Positions 24,939-33,360 of a DNA stretch of 46,017 bases are shown here, piece after piece (position 1 is the first letter of the stretch; the number at the start of each line of letters is the position of its first letter). The translations under genes were made by a program, and so were the position numbers. A model generated the notes under the pieces. It made no database searches and had not been told where the DNA came from. It saw only the letters and a list, made by a program, of their open reading frames with translations. Origin of the DNA: CAZFUY01 sp964522445 (GTDB lineage Bacteria; Pseudomonadota; Gammaproteobacteria; SZUA-229); NCBI GenBank assembly GCA_964522445.1, contig CAZFUY010000007.1, forward strand, positions 1 to 46,017. The letters run 5' to 3'.

Positions 24939-25691
24939 ATGGCTAGAAGATCAAATGCGCAAAGAAAGACGACTAAGGCATCTCGAAGACGAGGGCCTGA
25001 TAGTTCAGTAGTCGTTGATATAAACTCATACAATTCATTTCTTGAAACCCATCCCATCTCCGCAAAAGCAGCTCCACCACTCCAGGCAAAAACACAATCA
25101 CAGGGTCAATATATTGCAGCAATTAAAGCACATAAGCTGACTTTTGGTGTTGGACCTGCGGGCACAGGAAAAAGTTACTGTGCAGGTGCAATAGCAGCAG
25201 AAGAACTTGAAAGTCGACGAATTGAAAAAATTATTATCAGTCGTCCTGCTGTTGAAGCGGGTGAAAATATGGGCTTTTTACCGGGAGATCTGCAGGAAAA
25301 ATTTGATCCTTATTTTGATGCTTTCAGAGACTGCCTAAATGAGAGACTCGGTAAAGGTGTTGTTGAATGTGGACTTAAAAATGGCCGCATTGTTGTTGCT
25401 CCCTTAGCTTATTTGCGGGGTAAAACATTTAATGATGCTTTTGTTGTTTTAGATGAAGCACAAAACTGTACGCGGAATCAGTTAAAAATGTTTTTAACGC
25501 GCATAGGTGAAAATTGCAGAGTCGTTGTTAACGGTGATATTAATCAGTCAGATATTGGAACACAATCTGGATTGCAGGATGCTATTGACAGACTATGTGG
25601 TCTTCATTCAGTATACGTCCATGAGTTTGAACATGATGATATTGTTCGTAGCGGTTTAGTAAAAGATATTCTTTTAAGTTACGAAAATTAG
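24939..25691 (+). CDS. phoH: PhoH-like P-loop ATPase
   Basis: This 250-residue cytoplasmic P-loop protein of the PhoH family (a predicted RNA-associated ATPase related to helicase superfamily 1) has Walker A GPAGTGKS (72-79), Walker B VVLDEAQN (DEAQ at 172-175), and the conserved LPGDLQEKFDPYFDA and VVNGDINQSD segments. The N-terminal 45 residues are basic and probably disordered. It is the single-domain PhoH type, not the KH-linked PhoL/YbeZ form. The nearest ribosome site is a weak GGG 7 nt upstream, while a perfect anti-SD complement lies 71 nt upstream. A strong terminator follows. Confidence 0.9.
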   Translation: MARRSNAQRKTTKASRRRGPDSSVVVDINSYNSFLETHPISAKAAPPLQAKTQSQGQYIAAIKAHKLTFGVGPAGTGKSYCAGAIAAEELESRRIEKIIISRPAVEAGENMGFLPGDLQEKFDPYFDAFRDCLNERLGKGVVECGLKNGRIVVAPLAYLRGKTFNDAFVVLDEAQNCTRNQLKMFLTRIGENCRVVVNGDINQSDIGTQSGLQDAIDRLCGLHSVYVHEFEHDDIVRSGLVKDILLSYEN

Positions 25692-25760
25692 TCATAATAA
25701 TTGCCTGATTGAGCGGGCAATACCGGATAACAATAATAAGCATTATATTTGTTATTAACA

Positions 25761-25782
25761 GGGCGCTTTAGCGCCCTTTTTT
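25761..25782 (+). terminator. Rho-independent terminator after phoH
   Basis: GGGCGC-TTTA-GCGCCC followed by six T. This classical GC-rich stem with a U-run is well placed to end the phoH transcript, 70 bp after its stop and 34 bp before greB. Confidence 0.93.
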
Positions 25783-25815
25783 ATTTCCTATATTTTTAAC
25801 TACAGTTTTAAATTT

Positions 25816-26322
25816 ATGTCACGTTATCGACCCCCACAACCCAAAGGTTCATGTTATATAACACCAGAAGGTAAAACGGTGTTAGCTGAAGAACTTGATT
25901 TTCTCTGGCATAAACGTCGCCCAGAAGTTGTTAAGGCATTATCGGCGGCTGCGGCTGAAGGCGATCGTTCAGAAAATGCAGAATACATTTACCGAAAAAA
26001 AGAACTGGGCGGCATTGATCGTCGAGTGCGTTTTTTATCAAAGCGTTTAGAAGAACTTAAAGCTGTTGGGCAAATACCGGATGATGCATCAAAGATATTT
26101 TTTGGGGCATGGGTTGAACTTGAAGATGAAGAAGGCAATACACTTCGCTATAGAATTGTTGGGCCGGATGAATTTGATATGGAAAAAGAATATATCAGTA
26201 TGGATTCTCCTGTTGCCAGGGCATTAATGAAGAAATCAGAGGGAGATGATGTAGTGGTAAAAAGCCCTAAAGGTAAGCTGGTGTATGTGGTACTGGAGGT
26301 TCGTTATACAGCATTTGAATAG
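25816..26322 (+). CDS. greB: Transcription elongation factor GreB
   Basis: GreB rescues backtracked RNA polymerase by stimulating transcript cleavage. The 168-residue protein shows the N-terminal coiled coil with the acidic tip AEGDRSENAEY (the two catalytic acidic residues) and the C-terminal FKBP-like domain (FGAWVELEDEEGN, ISMDSPVARALMKKSEGDDV). The start MSRYRPP is typical of GreB rather than GreA. It is a single gene after the phoH terminator. Confidence 0.95.
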   Translation: MSRYRPPQPKGSCYITPEGKTVLAEELDFLWHKRRPEVVKALSAAAAEGDRSENAEYIYRKKELGGIDRRVRFLSKRLEELKAVGQIPDDASKIFFGAWVELEDEEGNTLRYRIVGPDEFDMEKEYISMDSPVARALMKKSEGDDVVVKSPKGKLVYVVLEVRYTAFE

Positions 26323-26396
26323 TCTGTTTTTGGCTAAAGAAAACTAAATTCTGGCCGCTAAGCTATAAGGAGTGCTTTTTATCTTACTGGTATCTT

Positions 26397-27248
26397 ATGG
26401 TCTATCGATTAGTTATCCTGCTTTTATGTCTTTTATTGCCTGCATCAGCGCAGGCGATCAGGCATTATCAGGCTTCTATTGAGCAGTCTCAGTGGTCGAC
26501 TCATTCAACTAAAATCCGTTGTGAGTTAAACCATACTATTCCAAGGTATGGGCAGGGCAGTTTTGTTCATTCTTCCGGTGGTGAACTGTCTTTTATTGTT
26601 AACTCATCCCTGCCGGCTATGCGTGATAGTGTGGCAAGCGTATTATCTATAGCGCCTTTCTGGAAGCCTGCGCCTGATAAAGAGATCGGTCAATTAGCTC
26701 TGGTGAAGGGTAAGATGCCGCTTTATGTCAGGGGAGAGTTGGCTACGCGTATGCTGTATGAACTGGATTTAGGCATGTCGCCAACATTTCAGTATAAGGA
26801 TTTTTTTGAAAAGAATGACGATATTCGTGTGGGTATTTCATCAATACGTTTTCGAGATCAGCTCGCTGATTTTCAGCAATGTGTTAGCCAGTTAATAGAT
26901 TTTGATACGCTAAAAAGTACAGCTATTCATTTTAATACTAATAAATATAAATTAAATTCCGCAGCAAAAAAACAACTGGAAGCCCTGGCTATATACGCCA
27001 GTTATGACAAGTCTATCGAAATCTTTATCGAAGGGCATACCGATAACAGGGGGAGCAGGCGTTATAACTTAAAGCTGTCGAAGCGCAGGACAAATGCGGT
27101 AAAAGATTATTTCAAATCGAAAGGCGTTGCTGAAAAACAAATTCAATTCCGATCATTTGGTGAAAAGCATCTTATTTCCAGAAAAAACAGAAGATTGAGC
27201 CAGGCATCTGACAGGCGTGTAGAAGTTACATTTAGTAAGCCAAAGTAG
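26397..27248 (+). CDS. motY: Sodium-type flagellar stator T-ring protein MotY
   Basis: MotY forms the periplasmic T ring that holds PomA/PomB-type stators in the polar flagellar motor. The protein has 283 residues with a signal peptide at 1-20 (cleavage after SAQA). Residues about 21-155 match the MotY N-terminal domain that contacts the basal body (QWSTHSTKIRCELNHTIPRYGQGSF, FWKPAPDKEIGQLALVKG, CVSQLIDFD). Residues about 165-280 are an OmpA-like peptidoglycan-binding domain (IEGHTDNRGSRRYNLKLSKRR...RRVEV). The two cysteines, one in each part of the N-terminal region, fit the known MotY disulfide. No other flagellar genes are in the window, which is usual for motY. Confidence 0.88.
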   Translation: MVYRLVILLLCLLLPASAQAIRHYQASIEQSQWSTHSTKIRCELNHTIPRYGQGSFVHSSGGELSFIVNSSLPAMRDSVASVLSIAPFWKPAPDKEIGQLALVKGKMPLYVRGELATRMLYELDLGMSPTFQYKDFFEKNDDIRVGISSIRFRDQLADFQQCVSQLIDFDTLKSTAIHFNTNKYKLNSAAKKQLEALAIYASYDKSIEIFIEGHTDNRGSRRYNLKLSKRRTNAVKDYFKSKGVAEKQIQFRSFGEKHLISRKNRRLSQASDRRVEVTFSKPK

Positions 27249-27296
27249 TTAAACCTGTAAAAATCAGTTGCCCTGTCTGTTTGCACCATCATTCTG

Positions 27297-27302
27297 TATA
27301 AT
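27297..27302 (+). promoter_or_regulatory. Candidate -10 box for argG
   Basis: A consensus TATAAT lies 39 bp before the argG ATG. No good -35 is seen at 16-18 bp; TTGCCC lies 22 bp upstream. The call rests on the -10 alone. Confidence 0.35.
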
Positions 27303-27340
27303 GCGCTGCCTGATTATTCTATATTCGTCGGAGCACGTGC

Positions 27341-28555
27341 ATGTCCAAGGTTAACAAAGTCGTACTCGCCTATTCTGGTGGTCTTGATACTTCAATTATT
27401 CTGAAATGGCTGGAAGATACTTATGGCTGTGAGGTCATAACCTTTACTGCTGATATTGGTCAGGGTGAAGAAGTTGAACCTGCACGAGTCAAGGCTCAGG
27501 CAATGGGTATCAAGCAGATTTATATTGAAGATCTGCGAGAAGAATTTGTGCGTGATTATGTGTACCCCATGTTCCGAGCCAATGCCATATATGAAGGTGA
27601 ATACCTGCTGGGTACGTCTATTGCGCGCCCTTTGATTGCCAAACGGCTAATCGAAATTGCCAATGAAACAGGTGCAGACGCTATTTCTCATGGCGCTACG
27701 GGCAAGGGCAATGATCAGGTGCGTTTTGAACTGGGAGCCTATGCTCTGAAACCGGGAGTGCAGGTTATTGCACCCTGGCGTGAATGGGATCTGAACTCAC
27801 GGGAAAAATTGATGGCATATGCTGAAGAGCATGGCATTGATGTCGATTTCGCTAAAAATAAGAAAAAATCACCATATTCAATGGATGCTAATTTGCTGCA
27901 TATTTCTTATGAAGGCGGTATTCTGGAAGACCCCTGGGCAGAAGCAGAAGATGATATGTGGCGCTGGTCAGTATCGCCAGAAGCAGCACCTGATAAGGCA
28001 ACCTATATTAAGCTGAGTTATGAGAAAGGTGACATAGTTGCAATTGATGGGGTGAAAATGACACCCGCTGACGTGCTCACCAAACTTAATAAATTAGGCG
28101 GTGATAATGGCATTGGTCGATTAGATATAGTTGAAAATCGTTATGTTGGTATGAAGTCTCGCGGCTGTTATGAAACACCGGGTGGCACTATTATGCTAAA
28201 AGCACATCGAGCCATTGAGTCTTTAACACTGGATCGTGAAGTGGCTCATCTAAAAGATTCTATAATGCCCAAATACGCTGAATTGATATACAACGGTTAC
28301 TGGTGGAGTCCAGAGCGTGAAATGATGCAAACAATGATCGATGCATCACAGGAACATGTAAATGGTGATGTGCGCATTAAATTATATAAGGGTGCAGTGT
28401 CAGCAGTGGGAAGGCGCTCAGAAACAGACTCATTGTTCGATGAAAAAATAGCAACTTTTGAAGATGATGAAGGTGCTTATGATCAAAAGGATGCTGAAGG
28501 CTTTATTAAATTAAATGCCTTGCGTTTACGCATTGCAGCGGGGCGGCGTAAGTAG
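27341..28555 (+). CDS. argG: Argininosuccinate synthase ArgG
   Basis: ArgG condenses citrulline and aspartate with ATP in arginine synthesis. The 404-residue protein has the PP-loop AYSGGLDTS (10-18), SHGATGKGNDQVRFE, APWREW and the KKKSPYSMDANLLHISYEGG segment, all intact and of usual length. It is transcribed alone. A dispersed hairpin repeat lies immediately after the stop. Confidence 0.97.
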   Translation: MSKVNKVVLAYSGGLDTSIILKWLEDTYGCEVITFTADIGQGEEVEPARVKAQAMGIKQIYIEDLREEFVRDYVYPMFRANAIYEGEYLLGTSIARPLIAKRLIEIANETGADAISHGATGKGNDQVRFELGAYALKPGVQVIAPWREWDLNSREKLMAYAEEHGIDVDFAKNKKKSPYSMDANLLHISYEGGILEDPWAEAEDDMWRWSVSPEAAPDKATYIKLSYEKGDIVAIDGVKMTPADVLTKLNKLGGDNGIGRLDIVENRYVGMKSRGCYETPGGTIMLKAHRAIESLTLDREVAHLKDSIMPKYAELIYNGYWWSPEREMMQTMIDASQEHVNGDVRIKLYKGAVSAVGRRSETDSLFDEKIATFEDDEGAYDQKDAEGFIKLNALRLRIAAGRRK

Positions 28556-28557
28556 GA

Positions 28558-28612
28558 GTCGAGGGATCTTGATCTTTACAATACAAGATCCCTCGACTGC
28601 GCTCGGGATGAC
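28558..28612. repeat. Hairpin repeat with GGGATGACA tail, copy A
   Basis: A perfect 14-bp inverted repeat (GTCGAGGGATCTTG at 28558-28571, CAAGATCCCTCGAC at 28584-28597) with a 12-nt loop is followed by TGCGCTCGGGATGACA. The tail region 28590-28612 is nearly identical to the repeat at 36704-36730. It starts 2 bp after the argG stop and may also act as its transcript end, though there is no U-run. Confidence 0.75.
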
Positions 28613-28686
28613 AAAATAAAAGTATTTCAGAATTTAAGAGTTTCTTTGATACTGGTAAAACGATTTTCAATCATTATTAAAGCAAC

Positions 28687-28707
28687 CTATGGACTTTCAG
28701 TCCATAG
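28687..28707. terminator. Hairpin between convergent argG and thrC
   Basis: A perfect 9-bp stem, CTATGGACT and AGTCCATAG, with a three-base loop, 41 bp beyond the thrC stop. There is no U-run on either strand, so terminator function is only likely from position. Confidence 0.45.
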
Positions 28708-28747
28708 TCGTTGAGTTATGAACTAATGCTTTTAAATTCAAGAAAAT

Positions 28748-30217
28748 TTACAAAAAAGCTAAAATCTCTTCTTCAATATTTTCTTTATCAATAACAATCT
28801 TTTGAGTAATTTCTTTGTTAAATAATTCACTGATGATTTCAGGAATTGAAATTCCTGCTTCTTTGGCAATAGATTTTAGTGCATCAATATCGTGAGCATC
28901 TTCTTCGCCTGTTAAGGCATTAGCGATAACGGGTGAGAATTTAGTCCATTCGGCTGTTGAATAAGCAATGGTTTTTAATTCTTTTGTTTTGCATGTGTCA
29001 TAGGCTTTAAAACAGGTTGCCGTGTGAGGATCCATTAAATAGCCTTTTGCGAATGCGCCTTTAATGTATGCTTTGCCTTCATCGTCATTGCAAAAATCGG
29101 CAGAAAAAATCTGTTGTATTTTTTTAAGCTCATCTGCTGTCAGTTCATAATATTTTTCATTGTCGAGCTGCTGCATAAGTGCTTTGGTTCTTTCGTTGCC
29201 AAACAGGTCAAAAAATATGCGTTCAATATTGGATGATTTTAAAATATCCATAGCAGGTGATGTTGTTGCAATAACAGATAAATCTCTTAAGTCATATTTT
29301 CCGGTTTTTATAACCTGAGTCAGAATATTGTTTTTATTTGATGCAATAAGAATTTTTTCTATGGGCAGTCCCATTTTCATTGCGTAGTAACCACCAAGTG
29401 CATTGCCAAAGTTTCCGCTGGGTACATCCAGGTAAACTTTTTCACCCATGGTGATCGCATTTTGACGAACCAGTTCAAGATAAGAATGAATATGATAAAT
29501 GGTCTGAAAAATTATACGGCCAAAGTTAACTGAATTGGCTGCGGATAAATAAATTTTCTTTTCCTGTAATTTTGCTTTAAAACTATCGGATGCTAACAAA
29601 CTTTTAAGTGCATTTTGTGCGTCATCAAAATCACCTTTAATACCAATAACTTTTAAGTTAGCAGCATCTTCAGTCACCATTTGTAAGCGTTGCACATCAG
29701 AAGTGCCTCCATCAGGATACAAACAGGCGACCTGAACATTAGCTTTGTTTTTAAAAGTTTCCAGGGCAGCAGGGCCTGTGTCACCACTGGTGGCCGCCAG
29801 TATTAAATAATTTTCTTTGCGTTTTTGAGCCAGAGCGGAAAGTACAATGCCAAAGGGTTGTAACGCCATATCTTTAAAAGCACGGGTTGGGCCGTGGTAA
29901 AGTTCGCTGACATATAAATCATCATTTACTTTTACTACGGGTACAGGATTAGATGGATCATCAAAATAATCATAAAGGCTCAGTGCTTTATCAATAATAT
30001 CCTCGTCGATATCAATCTGGAATGCGCTTAATACATTACGTGCCAGTGTTTTGTAATCTGTATTCAGATGAGCATGTAAAAAATTATCACCCAGGTTGGG
30101 TAATGATTCGGGGGAATAAATGCCGCCAAAAGATGATATGGGATTAAGTATGGCTTCAGAAAAACTGACTTTTACAGGGCGTTGGCCGTCATTGCCGCGG
30201 GTTTCAATAAAATTCAT
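28748..30217 (-). CDS. thrC: Threonine synthase ThrC
   Basis: This PLP enzyme converts O-phosphohomoserine to threonine. Its 489 residues are the long (yeast-like, type II) form found in many proteobacteria. The N-terminal signature TRGNDGQRPVKVSFSEAIL is followed by FGGIYSPE, the PLP lysine Lys115 in GPTRAFKDMALQ, and phosphate-binding ATSGDTGPA. No thrA or thrB neighbours are present. It lies 87 bp downstream of the Hpt/HD-GYP gene on the same strand. Confidence 0.96.
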   Translation of the reverse strand: MNFIETRGNDGQRPVKVSFSEAILNPISSFGGIYSPESLPNLGDNFLHAHLNTDYKTLARNVLSAFQIDIDEDIIDKALSLYDYFDDPSNPVPVVKVNDDLYVSELYHGPTRAFKDMALQPFGIVLSALAQKRKENYLILAATSGDTGPAALETFKNKANVQVACLYPDGGTSDVQRLQMVTEDAANLKVIGIKGDFDDAQNALKSLLASDSFKAKLQEKKIYLSAANSVNFGRIIFQTIYHIHSYLELVRQNAITMGEKVYLDVPSGNFGNALGGYYAMKMGLPIEKILIASNKNNILTQVIKTGKYDLRDLSVIATTSPAMDILKSSNIERIFFDLFGNERTKALMQQLDNEKYYELTADELKKIQQIFSADFCNDDEGKAYIKGAFAKGYLMDPHTATCFKAYDTCKTKELKTIAYSTAEWTKFSPVIANALTGEEDAHDIDALKSIAKEAGISIPEIISELFNKEITQKIVIDKENIEEEILAFL

Positions 30218-30304
30218 TATGTATCCAAAAAGATATTGTCAAAATTCAGGTTTGGCATTATATCTAATTTGAGGTGTTGCTACCTCTGGTTTTTATAGGT
30301 GATT

Positions 30305-31429
30305 TTAAGTGGGGGAGTTAAGGCTGTTTTTTGAGCGGTTTTTAATAACCTGAATGAAATGCTCTACCCATTTGGTATCAAATTGAGTGCCTGCATTGCT
30401 ATTTATTTCCAGAATGGCTCGCATAGCGGGGCGTTTATGTTGACGGTAGGCTCGGCTATTGGTCATGGCCTCAAAGGTATCAGCAATAGCAATCATTTTT
30501 GCACCATCACAGATATCTTTGTCTTTTATACCCTGTGGATAGCCCGTACCATCCAGTCTTTCATGATGTTGATAAATAATAGTGGCTGCGCTATCCCAGC
30601 CTTGAATGCGCTTTAACCAGCTGTGTCCAAGGTGGCAGTGATTGTTGAGAATAAGTTCTTCATCACAATTCAATTTTGAGGGTTTGGTCAGTATTTCGTG
30701 AGGGATAAATGACATTCCCAGGTCATGCAAATAGACTGCGGCAGCTAACTGTTCGGGGTCAACCGGGTTGTTAGCTAGCTGGTTCATTGTCAGACATAAA
30801 TCCAGTATTCGCTGATTTCTGCCCTGCCAGTTGGGTAGTGCGTCTTCAATATGCTGGCTAAGTTCTATAAAAAACATCATATCTTCGCTGTTTTTTATTT
30901 GTGGTGTAGAAATGCTCTGAGAACCCGTGTCCGCGTCTGTTGTTTCTTCCCCAGCTGTTGTTGCATAGTCGCCATCAGGATCAACCTTTTGCAGGGTATC
31001 AATAATGGCTTTCTCAAGTTGATCTGGTTCTACCATGCATAAATGATGAATGGCATCGTAAAGACAATGGGTTCTGTCACTATTATCTTCATCTCTAAGC
31101 TGTTCTATAGCTAATTCATGAACCTGAGCAATAACGACTAAAATAATGTCACTGGTGCCATGTGCATAGATGTGCCTGTCGTTACGCACATCATCAAGTA
31201 TATTTTCTAATGTATGTACAATTTCAGATAACTTGCTCAGGCCAACCATGCGCAGGTTGCTTTTTATAGAGTGGATAGTGCGGAAGATGTGGTTGATTAA
31301 TTCTTTATCAGATGAATCCTGGTCAATCTGAACCAGCACCTGTTGCAGTTCTTCATAAGCATCGGTGAATTCATCAAGAAAATCTTTGATGATATCTTTA
31401 TCGAGTTCGATTATTTCTTCTTCTGGCAC
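30305..31429 (-). CDS. Hpt domain fused to HD-GYP phosphodiesterase domain
   Basis: This is a 374-residue signalling protein. The N-terminus (about 12-110) is a histidine-phosphotransfer domain with the phospho-acceptor motif TIHSIKSN (His53). An acidic Thr/Ser-rich linker (about 150-182) leads to an HD-GYP domain (about 185-365) with YLHDLGM (His235, Asp236), NHCHLGH, and HHERLDGTGYP (His288-His289, GTGYP at 294-298). All metal and GYP residues are present, so cyclic-di-GMP hydrolysis is likely. No receiver domain, sensor kinase or PAS domain is present. A phosphorelay input controlling the phosphodiesterase is inferred. The upstream neighbour across the assembly gap is mgtE. Confidence 0.85.
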   Translation of the reverse strand: MPEEEIIELDKDIIKDFLDEFTDAYEELQQVLVQIDQDSSDKELINHIFRTIHSIKSNLRMVGLSKLSEIVHTLENILDDVRNDRHIYAHGTSDIILVVIAQVHELAIEQLRDEDNSDRTHCLYDAIHHLCMVEPDQLEKAIIDTLQKVDPDGDYATTAGEETTDADTGSQSISTPQIKNSEDMMFFIELSQHIEDALPNWQGRNQRILDLCLTMNQLANNPVDPEQLAAAVYLHDLGMSFIPHEILTKPSKLNCDEELILNNHCHLGHSWLKRIQGWDSAATIIYQHHERLDGTGYPQGIKDKDICDGAKMIAIADTFEAMTNSRAYRQHKRPAMRAILEINSNAGTQFDTKWVEHFIQVIKNRSKNSLNSPT

Positions 31430-31482
31430 TGATTTATAGGAATATGATTTAAAGTAATTTAAAAAGTATAGACAAAATTATG

Positions 31483-31582
31483 NNNNNNNNNNNNNNNNNN
31501 NNNNNNNNNNNNNNNNNNNNNNNNNNNNNNNNNNNNNNNNNNNNNNNNNNNNNNNNNNNNNNNNNNNNNNNNNNNNNNNNNN
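31483..31582. other. Assembly gap of 100 N
   Basis: Exactly 100 unspecified bases, the usual placeholder length for a scaffold gap of unknown size. It removes the last transmembrane part and stop codon of mgtE and the 5' flank of the Hpt/HD-GYP gene. Confidence 0.98.
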
Positions 31583-32889
31583 GTAATAGTGGTAAGAATA
31601 ACGCTGCCTGCTATGGCGGGGTCAACGCCGAATCTACGTAATATGAGTGGAATAACAACACCAGAAGATGCGGCAAAGAACAGGTTAATCATTAGAGCTG
31701 CGGCAATGACCATACCGATAGAAATATCCTTAAACCAGAATGTTGCAATAGCGGCTACTACTAAAGCCCATAAAGTACCGTTTAACAGACTGACAATAAC
31801 CTCTTTATTAAAGATCCATCGCCTGTTACTGCGGGTTACCTGGCCTAGCGCCATACCGCGGATGACCAGTGTAATGGTCTGGCTACCTGCAATGCCGCCC
31901 ATGCTGGCAACAACATTCATTAAAATAGCAACGGTGACTACTTTTTCCAGTGTGGTTTCAAAATTACTGACCACCCAGGATGCCATAAAGGCAGTGATTA
32001 AATTAATACCCAGCCAGATGGCACGGCGTTTACTGCTGGGTAAAATAGGTGCAAACAGATCTTCTTCATCATTTAAACCCGCCATACTTAAAACTGAGTG
32101 ATCGGCTTCATCGCGAATAACATCAACCACGTCATCGATAGTGATACGACCCAGTAGAAAATTATTGCCATCTACTACAGGTGCTGAAATTAAATCGTGA
32201 GTTTCAAAAAGTTTGGCAACTTCATTGTCTTCCATATCGGATGGAATAGCTTCGTTATCATCATCCATAATCTCAGCAACGGTTTTATCTGGTTCACTAA
32301 CAAGCAATTGAGATAGAGGCAGAGTGCCAAGATAATGATTATCACGATCAACCACAACCAGGCTATCGGTTAGGTCTGGGATATCACCCAGCAGACGCAA
32401 ATAGCGTAGTACCACATCGAGCGTCACTTCTGGGCGCACGGTGATGGTATCTGTATTCATCAGACCGCCAGCGCTATCCTCGGGGAAGGATAGAACCGAT
32501 TCCAGACGTTCACGATGTTGACTGTCTAAAGAATGTAAAACACGATCAATAACCGCGTCTGGTAATGATTGAACAAAGTCTGCTGAATCATCGACTTCAA
32601 GATCTTCTGCCACTATAACCAGTTGTTCCGGTGACATATCTTTAATCAGCTGGTTTCGAATCTCATCACCCGTGCTGATCAGTACCTCGGCTTCATTTTT
32701 TTTATCAACCAGTTCCCAGATAACTTTGCGCTGGTTTGGAGGAATAGATTCCAGTAGACGAGCAATCTCTGCTGGATGCAATGCATTGAGCATACCTTTG
32801 GCGTTATGCAGCGTGCCTGATTCCAGAGCATCAGATAATGCCTGAAGATTTTGCTCAGTTTTTTCAGTAGCGTCTGCAATTTCGACCAT
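31583..32889 (-). CDS. mgtE: Magnesium transporter MgtE (3' end missing in gap)
   Basis: MgtE is a magnesium-gated magnesium channel in the inner membrane. 435 residues are visible: an N-terminal superhelical domain (about 1-130, with LNALHPAEIARLLESIPPNQR), two CBS domains (about 135-260, with MNTDTITVRPEVTL), and membrane helices from about 285 on (RRAIWLGINLITAFMASWVV, MGGIAGSQTITLVIRGMALGQV, RFGVDPAIAGSVILTTI). By family pattern about 15-20 residues of the last helix are lost in the gap; the seven residues that an ORF reads after the gap are not part of it. Its position downstream of ptsI resembles Xanthomonas. Confidence 0.93.
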
Positions 32890-33057
32890 GAGGATACCGA
32901 TTTAGGTAAGTTGGATTAAATATATCAATAGTTTAGCAGCTATTATTAATTGCAAGTCTAAGGTGCTGAAAAGAAAGAGGCAAGTAGCAATAAGCTGATT
33001 ACTGGGCAGTTGTTAAGTCTTAAGTTAGTCATGAGTGGAGCTTTAAGGTTTTATTGA

Positions 33058-33332
33058 TTTAAGGTCAAAAGCAAAAGAAAACGCAAACAACGCGAATAGC
33101 GCAAATGAACGCAATTTTTATGCAGTCATTTCTGTATACTTCTAGCAGGAATCTAGTGGCTTTAATATTAAGGCTGCTGGATCCCAGCTAGAAGCATGCT
33201 GGGATGACAGGGTATTAAATTAGAATTCTCTTTTGAGCAAATTATCGCTCTTACAACAAGTTTTCTTTGCGTTTTTAGCGTTGTTTGCGTTCATTCGCGT
33301 TTTCTTTTGCTTCTAAATCTTTTGACCTTAAA
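33058..33332. repeat. Inverted-repeat island with CGC-ended short units
   Basis: The outer arms TTTAAGGTCAAAAG (33058-33071) and CTTTTGACCTTAAA (33319-33332) are a perfect 14-bp inverted pair. A second perfect 14-bp pair, GCAAAAGAAAACGC (33071-33084) and its complement at 33297-33310, follows, offset by an 8-bp insertion in the right arm. Next come imperfect 9-10-bp units ending in CGC, in different orders in the two arms. The centre carries a separate hairpin repeat. There is no ORF. It looks like a non-autonomous element or a folded intergenic repeat. Confidence 0.75.
33181..33205. repeat. Hairpin repeat, GGGATGACA family, copy B
   Basis: ATCCCAGC and GCTGGGAT form a perfect 8-bp stem around a 9-nt loop, and the right arm continues as GGGATGACAGGG. 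It shares the GGGATGACA end with copies at 28558 and 36697, but its loop and left arm differ. Confidence 0.55.
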
Positions 33333-33360
33333 ATTTAGTTAAAGGATGTTTGCAGGTATT

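Larger units (their letters stand above)
32890..33360. other. Repeat-filled intergenic region between ptsI and mgtE
   Basis: This 471-bp stretch has no gene. It contains a large inverted-repeat island (33058-33332), with a GGGATGACA-type hairpin inside it (33181-33205), and an AT-rich left part (32940-33050) holding the presumed mgtE promoter, which could not be pinpointed. No magnesium riboswitch could be recognised. Confidence 0.6.

Noticed and set aside
30262..30290. Possible terminator GAGGTGTTGCTACCTC between the HD-GYP gene and thrC
   Set aside because: The stem is five base pairs, and the T-run lies on the wrong side for minus-strand transcription.
31459..31482. Apparent C-terminus HNFVYTF of MgtE after the gap
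   Set aside because: The frame across 100 N is arbitrary, and the residues do not match the last MgtE helix.
31589..32101. A 170-codon plus-strand ORF opposite mgtE
   Set aside because: Antisense shadow of a clearly real MgtE membrane domain; no start signal and no protein-like pattern of its own.
32890..33057. Possible magnesium riboswitch before mgtE
   Set aside because: No M-box or ykkC-like conserved core could be recognised in the AT-rich leader.
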